From Candidatus Obscuribacterales bacterium (GTDB lineage Bacteria; Cyanobacteriota; Vampirovibrionia; Obscuribacterales; Obscuribacteraceae), in NCBI GenBank assembly GCA_020054205.1, contig JAGVLS010000026.1, positions 62,001 through 126,000 on the forward strand: a DNA stretch of 64,000 nt. The letters run 5' to 3'. Positions 1 to 8,626 of this stretch are shown here, piece by piece. The translations under genes were made by a program, and so were the position numbers. Within the stretch, counting starts at the first letter, position 1, and each line of letters starts with the position of its first letter. The notes under the pieces were generated by a model. That model was given only the letters and a program-made list of their open reading frames with translations, was not told where the DNA came from and did no database searches.

Positions 1-853
1 TAATATTGGCAGAGAGCCTGCCAAATTTTTTCATATCCTTACTAATTTTGGTTTCTGGTTTAATTTCTGTAGGCGAAAAATCTTTTTGTGCTGGCTCAGG
101 TGCTAAATTAGCAAATGCATCATCGACTGATTGGCTGACATCATCAAATAATTTTTCTTTATTTTCAGAACTGGGTTCACTATTTAAAGCTGACGGATGT
201 GTGGTTGGAATAACTAATGGACTTTGTGGTTGATTAGGTGCTGTTGTTTCTTCCGTAAATAATTCTTCTAGTGAGGCAGAATTGCTTTCTTTTAAAGATT
301 TTTCTAGTGAGTTAATTCGACGGATATCTAATTTCCCTAAAATCTCTTTAGCTGATTCAGCTTTTGTTGCTGTATTGTCTGGCTGAGGGAATTGGTCAAT
401 TTTACTAGTGATTATTATTTCTTCTTCTTCTTCTTGAACTTGTTCTTTTTTGACAGGATAAACAGTATCGGTATATCTAATTTCTAAAAAAGCCTTAGCT
501 GATATCAGTCCAGTAATATTCATGGCAATCAGTTGTACCCAATTTAACAAAAGCACTGAATCAGGCAAGCCCTGACTGACTCGCCCTACAATATTACCTA
601 GTCCACCGGAAGCCATAGCAATGGTTAAAATGGTAAACGAAATACGAAAGGCTTCTGCCGGGCTAGCATTTTCAAAAAACAAGACACTTAAAATGAAAGC
701 TAATGCAATTTCAGCAAAAAATAAGGCAAAAGTTGGAATTTCAAATACTTGATTGGGAAAAAGGTTGGGGGGCAAAGTAATCGTTAAAGATACCCCTAAA
801 CCCAATATCAAGAAAAAAGGGATTAAATTGTGGCGACGAGCTAGTGTAAACAT
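1..853 (-). CDS. Membrane protein with long acidic tail, C-terminus cut by window edge
   Basis: An open minus-strand frame runs from ATG at 853 to the window edge without a stop, giving about 284 residues. The first ~140 residues contain hydrophobic stretches consistent with about four membrane segments (around residues 10-30, 40-65, 75-95 and 105-125). After that the protein is hydrophilic and Glu/Ser/Pro-rich, with a run of five Glu near residue 150, as expected for a cytoplasmic linker. The end of the protein is missing, so any terminal domain is unknown. The start has no visible Shine-Dalgarno; a promoter-like pair lies only a few bases upstream, implying a very short leader. I do not recognise the family. 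Confidence 0.7.
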   Translation of the reverse strand, partial: MFTLARRHNLIPFFLILGLGVSLTITLPPNLFPNQVFEIPTFALFFAEIALAFILSVLFFENASPAEAFRISFTILTIAMASGGLGNIVGRVSQGLPDSVLLLNWVQLIAMNITGLISAKAFLEIRYTDTVYPVKKEQVQEEEEEIIITSKIDQFPQPDNTATKAESAKEILGKLDIRRINSLEKSLKESNSASLEELFTEETTAPNQPQSPLVIPTTHPSALNSEPSSENKEKLFDDVSQSVDDAFANLAPEPAQKDFSPTEIKPETKISKDMKKFGRLSANI

Positions 854-863
854 TTATTTATAG

Positions 864-879
864 ATCTTTATATAAAGAT
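864..879. promoter_or_regulatory. 16-bp perfect palindrome, possible operator
   Basis: ATCTTTATATAAAGAT reads identically on both strands. It contains the -10 candidate of the minus-strand gene that starts at 853, the geometry expected of a repressor site. It may be chance in AT-rich DNA. Confidence 0.4.
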
Positions 880-896
880 GAACTGTTCCCTAACAA
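867..896 (-). promoter_or_regulatory. Sigma-70-like promoter of the partial membrane protein
   Basis: On the minus strand TTGTTA (896-891) and TATAAA (872-867) are separated by 18 bases. Transcription would start near 860, only about 7 bases before the ATG at 853, so the message would be nearly leaderless. This agrees with the absence of a Shine-Dalgarno. Confidence 0.4.
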
Positions 897-993
897 AATA
901 TATACCCTATAAGATCAAAAGTTTTGTATTCTAGAAGTATATGAACTAATAATCTCTATTAAATTAAAGAATATTGTCGGTAATCTAATTGAA

Positions 994-3489
994 CTACATC
1001 CGAAATGTTGCTGACAACTCACTTGTAAGGCTATTTCTTATTTTTGTCATTTGTTTTTCCACTTGCTCGGCAGTAAGTGTTGCCTTTTTATCTTGAAAAT
1101 ATAGACGATACGTTAAGCTCTTTTTGTTGTCTGATAATGGAAATAGGCTTACCAGCTCTACATTTATCAGTAATTCTGAAGAGCTTTGGATGATTTGCTT
1201 AACGCTAATTTGATTAATGCTATTAGTAACATCTACCGATAAATCACGGACAGACACAGGAGTACTGGCTATTTCTAAAAGTGTAGGACTAGGCCTTAAA
1301 GTTTTAATTATTTCAAGATTTAATTCAAAAGCAAAAGCTGCATTTTTCAAACCATAAACTTGAGCTATGGCTGGATGGATTTCCCCAAAATAACCTAAAG
1401 ACTTAGTTTTGCCGGCTTTATCTAAGAAAAATACTTGGGCGGATTTTCCTGGATGATAATAAGTATTTTCGCTAATCTGTTCATATCTAAGGCTATCTGT
1501 TGATATGTGCAAATTGCTAAATAGATTTTCTATAATGCCCTTGGTAAAGAAAAATTTGTCTGAATCATTATTGCTAGATGAGTCAGACTGAGTCCAATTA
1601 ATACCATTCATTTGTGGACAATTGCCAGAAATAATTCCAGCCACATAAAGGTCTTCATTTGTACCGGTATCTTTTACTTTTATAGCATTTAAATTCTTAT
1701 CTTGCTTATTTTTAGCTTGATAAATTCGCCCAATTTCAAATAACCAAATATCAGATTGACTTTGATTCTGATTGTAAACAACAGCTTTGATAAGCCCTGG
1801 AATTAAACTTATTCTCAAAACTTGGTGTTCGGCAGATAATGGATTTAATACTGAAACTAAAGATTGTTTATTTACAGGTATTAAATTATTACAGGTTAAA
1901 TCATCAAAGCTAACTAAGCTGGTTATCCACGTTTCGTTTAATCCTTGAGCTGATAAGCTATGTACCACCTGGTTAATTAAATTATCAACAGGCTGAGCAG
2001 CCATGGTTGGGCTTGGCATAGAAACAGGTACTTTGTCGTATCCCCATAATCTTAATACCTCTTCCACAATATCAATTTCTCGACTAACATCACGTTGTCT
2101 AAAACTAGGAATATCGATAGCTAAAGTTTTATCTGAATTCTCTCGACAAGAAAATCCTAATGGACTCAATAATTTATTTACAGTATTGGATTCAATATTT
2201 ATGTCAGCTAAGCGTTTAAACTCGGACAATCTTAAACTTATATTTTTTTTCTCTGTTTTGTTAGAGCCAGAAATAATAAGCTTACCTAATTTACCTTGAG
2301 CATATTTAGCTATTAAATAAGTAGCTCTATTTGATGCTTGTTCTACTCCTGCTACATCTACTCCACGTTCAAAACGTAAAGAACTTTCACTAGTAATGCC
2401 CAATAAACGGCCAGATCTTCTTACACGTGCTGGATTAAACATCGCCGCCTCTAGTGCTAGGCTAGTGGTAGCATTTCCAATTTCGCTCGATTTCCCACCC
2501 ATTACCCCAGCTATTCCTACTACTTCTTTGCTGTCAGCAATTACTAAAACTTCCGAGCTTAAAGCTCTTTCTTTATCATCTAAAGTATGTAATTTTTCTT
2601 TTTCTTTTGCTCGTCTGACGGTAAGTTTTTCACCAGATAAAACTTTGCTGTCATATGCATGCATTGGTTGTCCTAATTCATACAAAACATAATTAGTTAT
2701 ATCGACAATATTATTTACAGGGCGCATGCCTACTGCTTGTAAGCGTCGTGCAATCTCATTTGGAGATGGACCAATTTTTACACCGTCTATTAAACGCAAG
2801 CTAAAAAATGGGCAATCGTCATTGTTTTGAATTTCAACTTGCCATTTTTCACCAAAAGAATTTGATGTACCGAGTTCCCATAATGGTTCTTTTAAAGGGC
2901 GTTCTATTAAGGCAGCTACTTCCCTAGCTAAACCAATAACTGACATGGCATCACCACGATTGGAACGAGGCTCGACATGTAATATCCAATCTGTTTTAAG
3001 GCCTAATAATTCAATTACGTTTGTGCCTAATTTTGTTTCTTTATCTAAAATTAGAATACCTTCGCTAGCTTCTGCTGCATCTAAAATTCCTAATTCTGGT
3101 GGTGAGCAGAGCATACCGTAAGAAGTAACACCACGAATTTGGCTTTCTTTTATATGGAGTTCGCTTCCATCATGTCTATTTAATACTTTTGCTCCAGGTA
3201 ATGCTACTGGAATTTTTTGTCCGACCACAATATTGCTTGCTCCACAAACAATTTGTCGAGCTTCACTTTTTTCATCGATTTTGATTTTTGTCAGGCGTAT
3301 TTTATCAGCATTGGGATGGGGATTAATTTCAATAATTTCTCCCACCACTAAAGGTCCATTTATATCGCTGCCAAATTTTGTTACTTCTTCTACCTCAAAG
3401 GCCCCCATAGTAAGCTTATCGGCAACTTGGTTTGGACTGACGCCGCTTAAGTCTACATATTCAGATAACCAATCAAAAGAAAGCTTCAA
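994..3489 (-). CDS. pheT: Phenylalanine-tRNA ligase beta subunit
   Basis: Beta chain of the alpha2-beta2 cytoplasmic enzyme that charges tRNA-Phe. The 831 residues carry the usual order: N-terminal tRNA-binding OB domain (about 40-150, with VVGEIIEINPHPNADKIRL), B3/B4 domain containing NIVDITNYVLYELGQPMHAYD, B5 domain, the class-II-like core, and a C-terminal ferredoxin-like anticodon-binding domain (about 735-831, beginning near STPVSVRDLSVDV). The start is TTG at 3489 with AGGA nine bases upstream; an N-terminus of MKLSFDWLSEYV is typical for the family. It lies 13 bases after pheS on the same strand, so the two subunits are very likely co-transcribed. Confidence 0.97.
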   Translation of the reverse strand: MKLSFDWLSEYVDLSGVSPNQVADKLTMGAFEVEEVTKFGSDINGPLVVGEIIEINPHPNADKIRLTKIKIDEKSEARQIVCGASNIVVGQKIPVALPGAKVLNRHDGSELHIKESQIRGVTSYGMLCSPPELGILDAAEASEGILILDKETKLGTNVIELLGLKTDWILHVEPRSNRGDAMSVIGLAREVAALIERPLKEPLWELGTSNSFGEKWQVEIQNNDDCPFFSLRLIDGVKIGPSPNEIARRLQAVGMRPVNNIVDITNYVLYELGQPMHAYDSKVLSGEKLTVRRAKEKEKLHTLDDKERALSSEVLVIADSKEVVGIAGVMGGKSSEIGNATTSLALEAAMFNPARVRRSGRLLGITSESSLRFERGVDVAGVEQASNRATYLIAKYAQGKLGKLIISGSNKTEKKNISLRLSEFKRLADINIESNTVNKLLSPLGFSCRENSDKTLAIDIPSFRQRDVSREIDIVEEVLRLWGYDKVPVSMPSPTMAAQPVDNLINQVVHSLSAQGLNETWITSLVSFDDLTCNNLIPVNKQSLVSVLNPLSAEHQVLRISLIPGLIKAVVYNQNQSQSDIWLFEIGRIYQAKNKQDKNLNAIKVKDTGTNEDLYVAGIISGNCPQMNGINWTQSDSSSNNDSDKFFFTKGIIENLFSNLHISTDSLRYEQISENTYYHPGKSAQVFFLDKAGKTKSLGYFGEIHPAIAQVYGLKNAAFAFELNLEIIKTLRPSPTLLEIASTPVSVRDLSVDVTNSINQISVKQIIQSSSELLINVELVSLFPLSDNKKSLTYRLYFQDKKATLTAEQVEKQMTKIRNSLTSELSATFRM

Positions 3490-3502
3490 GGTAATTATCC
3501 TT

Positions 3503-4543
3503 TTAAAATTGTTCTAAAAACCGCAAATCACTGGAATATAAATGACGAATATCATTAATTCCATATTTGAGCATGGCAAATCTCTCTACACCCATACCCC
3601 AAGCAAAACCACTGTATTTTTCTGGATCAATATTGGCTTCTGCTAATACATTTGGGTCAACCATGCCACAGCCTAATAATTCAAGCCATCCTCTATGCCC
3701 GCAAGTTCTACAACCACTGCCTGAACAAAAAAGACATTCTGAGTCTAACTCAGCACTTGGTTCTGTGAATGGGAAAAAGTCTGGTCTAAATCTTGTTTTT
3801 AAAGGTCGTCCAAATAAAATGCGAATAAATTCGTTTAAAACACCTTTTAATTGACCGAAAGTAACATTTTGATCAATTAATATGCCATCTGTTTGATGAA
3901 ATAAAGGGTATTTGCGAGCAGTTACTTCTTCATTGCGATATACACGTCCTAAAGAAATAATTCTTATTGGTGGTTTTTGTTTTTCCAGTGCTCTTAATTG
4001 CACACAAGAAGTATGACTGCGCAGAAGTATTTGTGGACCTATATTAGTGTAAAAAGTGTCTTGACTGTCGCGAGCTGGATGATCCGCTGGCGTATTTAAA
4101 GCATCAAAATTGTAATAATCAGTCTCTATTTCTGGACCTTCTACCGCTGTGAATCCCATGCCACCAAAAATGGAAATAATTTCATTGCTTATCTGAGTAA
4201 GTGGATGCACATGTCCTAATTTGTTTCCAATTGCTGGCAATGTAATATCAATTTTTTCAGTTGATAATTTTGCTTGTAATTCTTTTTGTTCTAGCACCAG
4301 GCGCTGTTTTTCCAAAGCTTCTTGGATTTTTTCTTTTATCTGGTTGGCAAGTTGCCCAAAAAGGGGCCTTTCTTCTTTGCTTAATTGCCCCAAACCTCTT
4401 AAAACTTCAGTTAATGCTCCTTTTTGTCCTAGATATTTTAACCGGATGTTTTCAAGCAAATGCATAGAATCAAGCGACTCCAAATCTTTGAAAGCCTCTT
4501 GCTCGACCTGTGCTAATTTTTCTTTGAGCTCGTTAACGCTCAC
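3503..4543 (-). CDS. pheS: Phenylalanine-tRNA ligase alpha subunit
   Basis: Catalytic alpha subunit of phenylalanyl-tRNA synthetase (346 residues, normal length). An N-terminal coiled-coil arm (about 1-85) is followed by a class II synthetase core with HPLTQI, the motif 2 region LGRVYRNEEVTARKYPLFHQ and motif 3 GFAWGMGVERFAMLKYGI. The Cys-rich insert ECLFCSGSGCRTCGHRGW, found in many bacterial PheS proteins, is present. The start is GTG at 4543 with AAGGA about nine bases upstream. It is first in the pheS-pheT pair. No T-box-like leader was recognised. Confidence 0.97.
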   Translation of the reverse strand: MSVNELKEKLAQVEQEAFKDLESLDSMHLLENIRLKYLGQKGALTEVLRGLGQLSKEERPLFGQLANQIKEKIQEALEKQRLVLEQKELQAKLSTEKIDITLPAIGNKLGHVHPLTQISNEIISIFGGMGFTAVEGPEIETDYYNFDALNTPADHPARDSQDTFYTNIGPQILLRSHTSCVQLRALEKQKPPIRIISLGRVYRNEEVTARKYPLFHQTDGILIDQNVTFGQLKGVLNEFIRILFGRPLKTRFRPDFFPFTEPSAELDSECLFCSGSGCRTCGHRGWLELLGCGMVDPNVLAEANIDPEKYSGFAWGMGVERFAMLKYGINDIRHLYSSDLRFLEQF

Positions 4544-4652
4544 AAATACAATTCCTTATTTATTGACACTGAGCTTTTGATTCTATCAACAACCTCAATG
4601 CGATTGTGTAAAATAAAGAAACTAAATTTGAAAAAGTATTAGGGCGTATTAA

Positions 4653-5129
4653 TTGGGAAGACATAGATCAAGAAATAAACAAGTAAAATCCATTCCAACC
4701 ACGCGTGTATCGGTGATTGTGATTAATAACGATCGTAAAATCTTGTTAGTAAAACATCGTAAAGGCAGCAGGCAATATTGGGTTTTGCCTGGAGGGCGTT
4801 TGGAATATGGTGAAACATTTCAAGAGTGTGCTGTGCGTGAACTTAAGGAAGAAACAGGTTTAGACGTAAAAGTCGACAAAATGATCTTTGTGTCGGAGGC
4901 CATTGCCCCTGATAGATCTCGCCACATTGTCAATATATACTTATTAGCTCATGTGATTGGTGGGCAAATGCAATTGGGTGACGAAGCAGTTTTGACAGCT
5001 GTTGATTTCCTTTCAATTAACGAGTTAAAGAATTTGACTTTATATCCACCAATTGGAGAACACATACTCAAAGGTATGGATGGAAAATTTTCTAATGGCA
5101 TTAAGTATCTAGGCAATATGTGGGTCTAA
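4653..5129 (+). CDS. Nudix hydrolase
   Basis: A 158-residue protein with a complete Nudix box around residues 50-72: GGRLEYGE, then RELKEETGLDV, fitting GX5EX7REUXEEXGU. The Nudix fold hydrolyses nucleoside diphosphates linked to another moiety; the substrate cannot be told from this sequence. A basic N-terminus (GRHRSRNKQVK) precedes the domain. The start is TTG at 4653 with AGGG eight bases upstream. It is divergent from pheS and stands alone. Confidence 0.88.
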   Translation: MGRHRSRNKQVKSIPTTRVSVIVINNDRKILLVKHRKGSRQYWVLPGGRLEYGETFQECAVRELKEETGLDVKVDKMIFVSEAIAPDRSRHIVNIYLLAHVIGGQMQLGDEAVLTAVDFLSINELKNLTLYPPIGEHILKGMDGKFSNGIKYLGNMWV

Positions 5130-5250
5130 ACTACAAGATCCGTCGGTTGTCAATTGGGTATTCCATTATTCTGTATTTAGGCAAGTAAATAGAATGTTGT
5201 ATCATTGACTATCTTTGATGGTATTGGCAAATAGCGGGGACAATCTTATT

Positions 5251-5400
5251 ATGGCTCAACAAAAGGGTATGAAGCGTGCAGCAAAAGTACTGAGGCGCAA
5301 ACAAAAAAAGAGAGTCGCTGCTAAACAAGCTCAAGCAAAGAAAAAAGTTTATATAGCAAAAAAAGCACTTAAAGAAGAAGCCGAGCATAAGCATAAATAA
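5251..5400 (+). CDS. Tiny Lys/Ala-rich basic protein
   Basis: A 49-residue protein made almost entirely of Lys, Arg, Ala and Gln (starts MAQQKGMKRAAKVLRRKQKK), predicted helical and very basic, ending in a His/Lys tail. An upstream in-frame ATG at 5215 exists, but the ATG at 5251 has GCGGGGA about ten bases before it and is the better start. Composition suggests nucleic-acid or ribosome binding; no family is recognised. A hairpin follows the stop. A similarly tiny basic protein lies at 28551. Confidence 0.6.
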   Translation: MAQQKGMKRAAKVLRRKQKKRVAAKQAQAKKKVYIAKKALKEEAEHKHK

Positions 5401-5411
5401 GCTTTACCTTT

Positions 5412-5441
5412 AATAGCCGTATTGTTAAATTGACGGTTATT
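5412..5441 (+). terminator. Weak hairpin after the tiny basic protein
   Basis: AATAGCCGT (5412-5420) can pair with ACGGTTATT (5433-5441) with one G-U pair and a 12-base loop. The T-rich tail is poor, so termination is possible but uncertain. Confidence 0.35.
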
Positions 5442-5585
5442 CTAATTATTAATATATGCAAAGCAAAAGAAATTTTCTTCATAGCCTTTTGCTGACTTAT
5501 TTTGCTAGCTTTTATCTAATATCTTTCTCTTAAATATACAAAGCTTTGGGTATGAATACTTTATGGCTCACTTTGGAGTGTTTAA

Positions 5586-6995
5586 ATGACAAGCGTAGAA
5601 AAAGACAAAGATAAAAAAGTAGCTGTTTTGCATGATAATACTGCCACACCCAGGGATGACAGACGTGTAAGAGGCAAGGCTTTAAGGGCAGCCATACCTT
5701 GCAAATCTCATGCTGGCTGGAAAGTATCTGCAGATAGACCAGATCCGCTGGATTTATTGAAACGAGCAGATAAAGGACGTATTGACGATTTAATACCAAT
5801 TCGTTACGGACGCATGTTGCAATCTCCATTTACATTTTATCGTGGTGCAGCTTCAGTCATGGCTTCTGATTTAGCTACAACACCAATTTCTAAAATTTAT
5901 GTACAGGCATGTGGTGATTGCCATGCTTTAAATTTTGGTGCTTTTGCCACACCAGAACGCAATGTTGCTTTTGATATTAATGATTTTGATGAAACATTGC
6001 CTGGTGCTTGGGAATGGGATATAAAAAGACTGGCAGTGAGCTTGGTATTGATTGCACGCGATAATGGCTTAAAACCAAAATATGGACTACAAGCTGCTGA
6101 AACAGTGACGCGTGCATATAGAGAAAAAATGGCAGAATTTTCGCGCATGGCCGTTTTAGATATCTGGTATGCCAAAGTTGAATGGGAGGGAGTCATAGCG
6201 CAACTTGCCGACACTCAACTTAGAAAAAATTTGAAAGAAGAATTGAAAAAAGCACAAAAGCATACAATGCAAAGTCATTATTTCCCCAAAATGACTCATG
6301 AACAGGATGGCCAGTATCTCATTAAAGATACCCCACCTCTTATTTATCATGTCAAAGATGATGGTGCATTTATTGACAGCGTGAAAAAAGGGCTTGAGAT
6401 TTATAAAACTTCGTTGCAAGAAGATAAACAAAGACTATTAGATCGTTATCGCCTATGTGATATTGCTATTAAAGTAGTAGGCATTGGTAGTGTCGGCACA
6501 ACGTGTGCTGTAGCTTTGATGATGGCACCAGATAATGAGCCACTTATGTTACAAATAAAAGAAGCAAATGCATCTGTACTTGAGCCTTATGCAGGTAAAA
6601 GTGCATTTGATAATCATGGGCAACGTGTTGTTGCTGGTCAACGTATTATGCAATCTGCTAGTGACATTTTTCTTGGTTGGATGCAATTGGATGGTGGGCG
6701 GCATTTTTATGTACGTCAATTACGCGATACTAAAGTAAAGTTGGTAACTAGTGAGTGGGAAAATAATCATTTAGTGGCTATGGCTGAAGTTTTAGGTGGC
6801 GTTTTAGCACGTGCTCATGCTCGCTCCGGTGACTCTGCTGTTATAAGCGGCTATCTTGGTGATACTGACGAATTTGATCGTGCTATTGCTGATTTTTCTG
6901 TTTCTTATGCTGACCAAATGGAAAAAGATCATGCTGCTCTTGGAGCAGCAGTGCGTTCTGGTCGTATTAAAGTAAAACTGGAAGAAGATACTTAG
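5586..6995 (+). CDS. DUF2252 family protein
   Basis: This 469-residue protein matches the DUF2252 family, soluble proteins with a kinase/aminoglycoside-phosphotransferase-like fold and no firmly established substrate. Family hallmarks visible here are PFTFYRGAASVMASDL (about residue 78), CGDCHALNFGAF (about 107), FDINDFDETLPGAWEWDIKR (about 123) and, near the C-terminus, HARSGD. It starts at ATG 5586 with GGAG upstream. It is 38 bases before a Ser/Thr kinase gene and 185 bases after the tiny basic gene, so it may head a DUF2252-kinase-TPR transcription unit. Confidence 0.85.
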   Translation: MTSVEKDKDKKVAVLHDNTATPRDDRRVRGKALRAAIPCKSHAGWKVSADRPDPLDLLKRADKGRIDDLIPIRYGRMLQSPFTFYRGAASVMASDLATTPISKIYVQACGDCHALNFGAFATPERNVAFDINDFDETLPGAWEWDIKRLAVSLVLIARDNGLKPKYGLQAAETVTRAYREKMAEFSRMAVLDIWYAKVEWEGVIAQLADTQLRKNLKEELKKAQKHTMQSHYFPKMTHEQDGQYLIKDTPPLIYHVKDDGAFIDSVKKGLEIYKTSLQEDKQRLLDRYRLCDIAIKVVGIGSVGTTCAVALMMAPDNEPLMLQIKEANASVLEPYAGKSAFDNHGQRVVAGQRIMQSASDIFLGWMQLDGGRHFYVRQLRDTKVKLVTSEWENNHLVAMAEVLGGVLARAHARSGDSAVISGYLGDTDEFDRAIADFSVSYADQMEKDHAALGAAVRSGRIKVKLEEDT

Positions 6996-7033
6996 GTTTG
7001 TAAAGAGTACAATGAGTCTGAGGCTTTTAAAAC

Positions 7034-8584
7034 GTGGAAATTGAAACAGCTAAAAATTCTCAGGAAATGGCATGCTCTACATGTGGACAAGAATTTGATT
7101 CGTCTATTGAAAATTGTCCAACTGATGGAACCAAGCTGACAATTATATCTTCTCAATTAGCACCAGGCACAATACTTGGTGATCGCTACGAAATTATTGA
7201 AACCGTTGCTGGCGGTGGCATGGGAAAAGTTTATAAAGCCCGTCATAAACTAATGAAAAGACTTGTCGCCATTAAAGCCATGCACCCTTTTTTAATAGCT
7301 AGTGGTGCTGCTCTCAAACGCTTCCAACATGAAGCTCAAGCTTTAAGTCAATTAAGTCACCCACATATTTTGACTGTTTTTGATTTTTTTATATCTGATG
7401 ATAGTCAACCATATTTAGTCATGGACTATTTGGAAGGTACTAATCTAAGTGAAATATTAAAACAAGATGGCAAAATTGATGTTATGAGAGGGCTGTCCAT
7501 ATTTATTATGGTTTGTTCTGGACTTAATCATGCCCATGAAAAAAATATTGTTCATCGTGATATTAAGCCATCGAATATTATGCTTGTTAATATGGATGAA
7601 AATCCGGACTTTGTAAAAGTAATTGATTTTGGCATTGCTAAATTAACTAGTGAAGATGGCGTTGAGCCTACTAAGCTTACAACTACTGGTGATGTTTTTG
7701 GTAGTCCTGAATATATGAGCCCAGAACAATGTCGAGCTAGACCACTTGATGCTCGCTCTGATATTTATTCATTGGGCTGTGTGATGTATGCAGCATTTTC
7801 TGGTAAAGCACCATTTCCTGGACAAGATTCCATAGAATGCATGATGAAGCATGTAAATGACATGCCAGTGCCATTTAAAGATGTTGCTAAAGATTTAGTA
7901 TTGCCACCTGGTTTAGAAGAAAGCATTTTTAAAGCCATAGCTAAAGAGCCAGAAAATCGATTTCAGTCTATGATTGAGCTAAAGGCAGCCTTGGAGTTAA
8001 TACAAAAAGGTTTATTAGGTGAAACAAGTGAAAGTGAATCAGCTTTATTGCTAGAAAAACTAGGTACAAGTAAAAATACATCTGCCTTGCCGCAATTTAT
8101 TCAAAACAAATTAAAAAATCTTGATCCACGTCTTTTATACACTATTGTGGCTATTGCCCTTTTAGCGATTATCAGCTTAATTGTGTTAATAAGCAATGAA
8201 AAACGAGTGCAAGTTTTATCGCCTCAGCCTCAAGCAGCACAGCAATATCAAAATACACAAGCGCAAAGCCCAGAAGCTTTATATGCTAGCTATCTACAAC
8301 AAGGGCAAAAAGATTTTAATAACGGTAATTATTCTAGTGCTGGACGTTATTTTCGTGAAGCTCACAAGATATCCGAAGACTTCGGTCAAACAGATTTTCG
8401 TTTTATTGAAAGCATGCAGTGGTTAGGCAGAGTATATTACAAGCAAGGATATTTCCCTCAAGCAAAACAAAGTATTGAATGGGCTGCATCTGCCTATCGA
8501 GCTCGTTTGGGGTCGAAAGCACCACAAACTATATCCTGTGAAAAAGATTTAGCTATGGTTAAAAAAGCAATGTCTAATCGCTAA
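7034..8584 (+). CDS. Zinc-ribbon Ser/Thr protein kinase with TM and TPR-like tail
   Basis: A 516-residue Hanks-type kinase. Order: N-terminal four-Cys zinc-ribbon candidate (CSTCG near residue 12 and a CP pair near residue 28; only three clear Cys), kinase domain about 50-320, one membrane helix about 370-395 (LLYTIVAIALLAIISLIVLI), then an external helical tail (~415-516) with TPR character. Kinase motifs are complete: GGGMGKVYKA loop, AIKAM lysine, HRDIKPSN, DFGIAK, SPEYMSPEQ. It is therefore probably active and faces the cytoplasm. The start is GTG at 7034 with GAGG ten bases upstream; ATG at 7068 is an alternative. A secreted TPR gene follows after 42 bases and may encode a partner. Confidence 0.9.
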   Translation: MEIETAKNSQEMACSTCGQEFDSSIENCPTDGTKLTIISSQLAPGTILGDRYEIIETVAGGGMGKVYKARHKLMKRLVAIKAMHPFLIASGAALKRFQHEAQALSQLSHPHILTVFDFFISDDSQPYLVMDYLEGTNLSEILKQDGKIDVMRGLSIFIMVCSGLNHAHEKNIVHRDIKPSNIMLVNMDENPDFVKVIDFGIAKLTSEDGVEPTKLTTTGDVFGSPEYMSPEQCRARPLDARSDIYSLGCVMYAAFSGKAPFPGQDSIECMMKHVNDMPVPFKDVAKDLVLPPGLEESIFKAIAKEPENRFQSMIELKAALELIQKGLLGETSESESALLLEKLGTSKNTSALPQFIQNKLKNLDPRLLYTIVAIALLAIISLIVLISNEKRVQVLSPQPQAAQQYQNTQAQSPEALYASYLQQGQKDFNNGNYSSAGRYFREAHKISEDFGQTDFRFIESMQWLGRVYYKQGYFPQAKQSIEWAASAYRARLGSKAPQTISCEKDLAMVKKAMSNR

Positions 8585-8626
8585 AATAAAAGTTCAAGTT
8601 TTTTCTCAGTAAATGACTGATATGCT

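Noticed and set aside
6-233. Plus-strand frame of 75 codons at the left edge
   Set aside because: It is antisense to the acidic tail of the partial membrane protein and has no recognisable motif.
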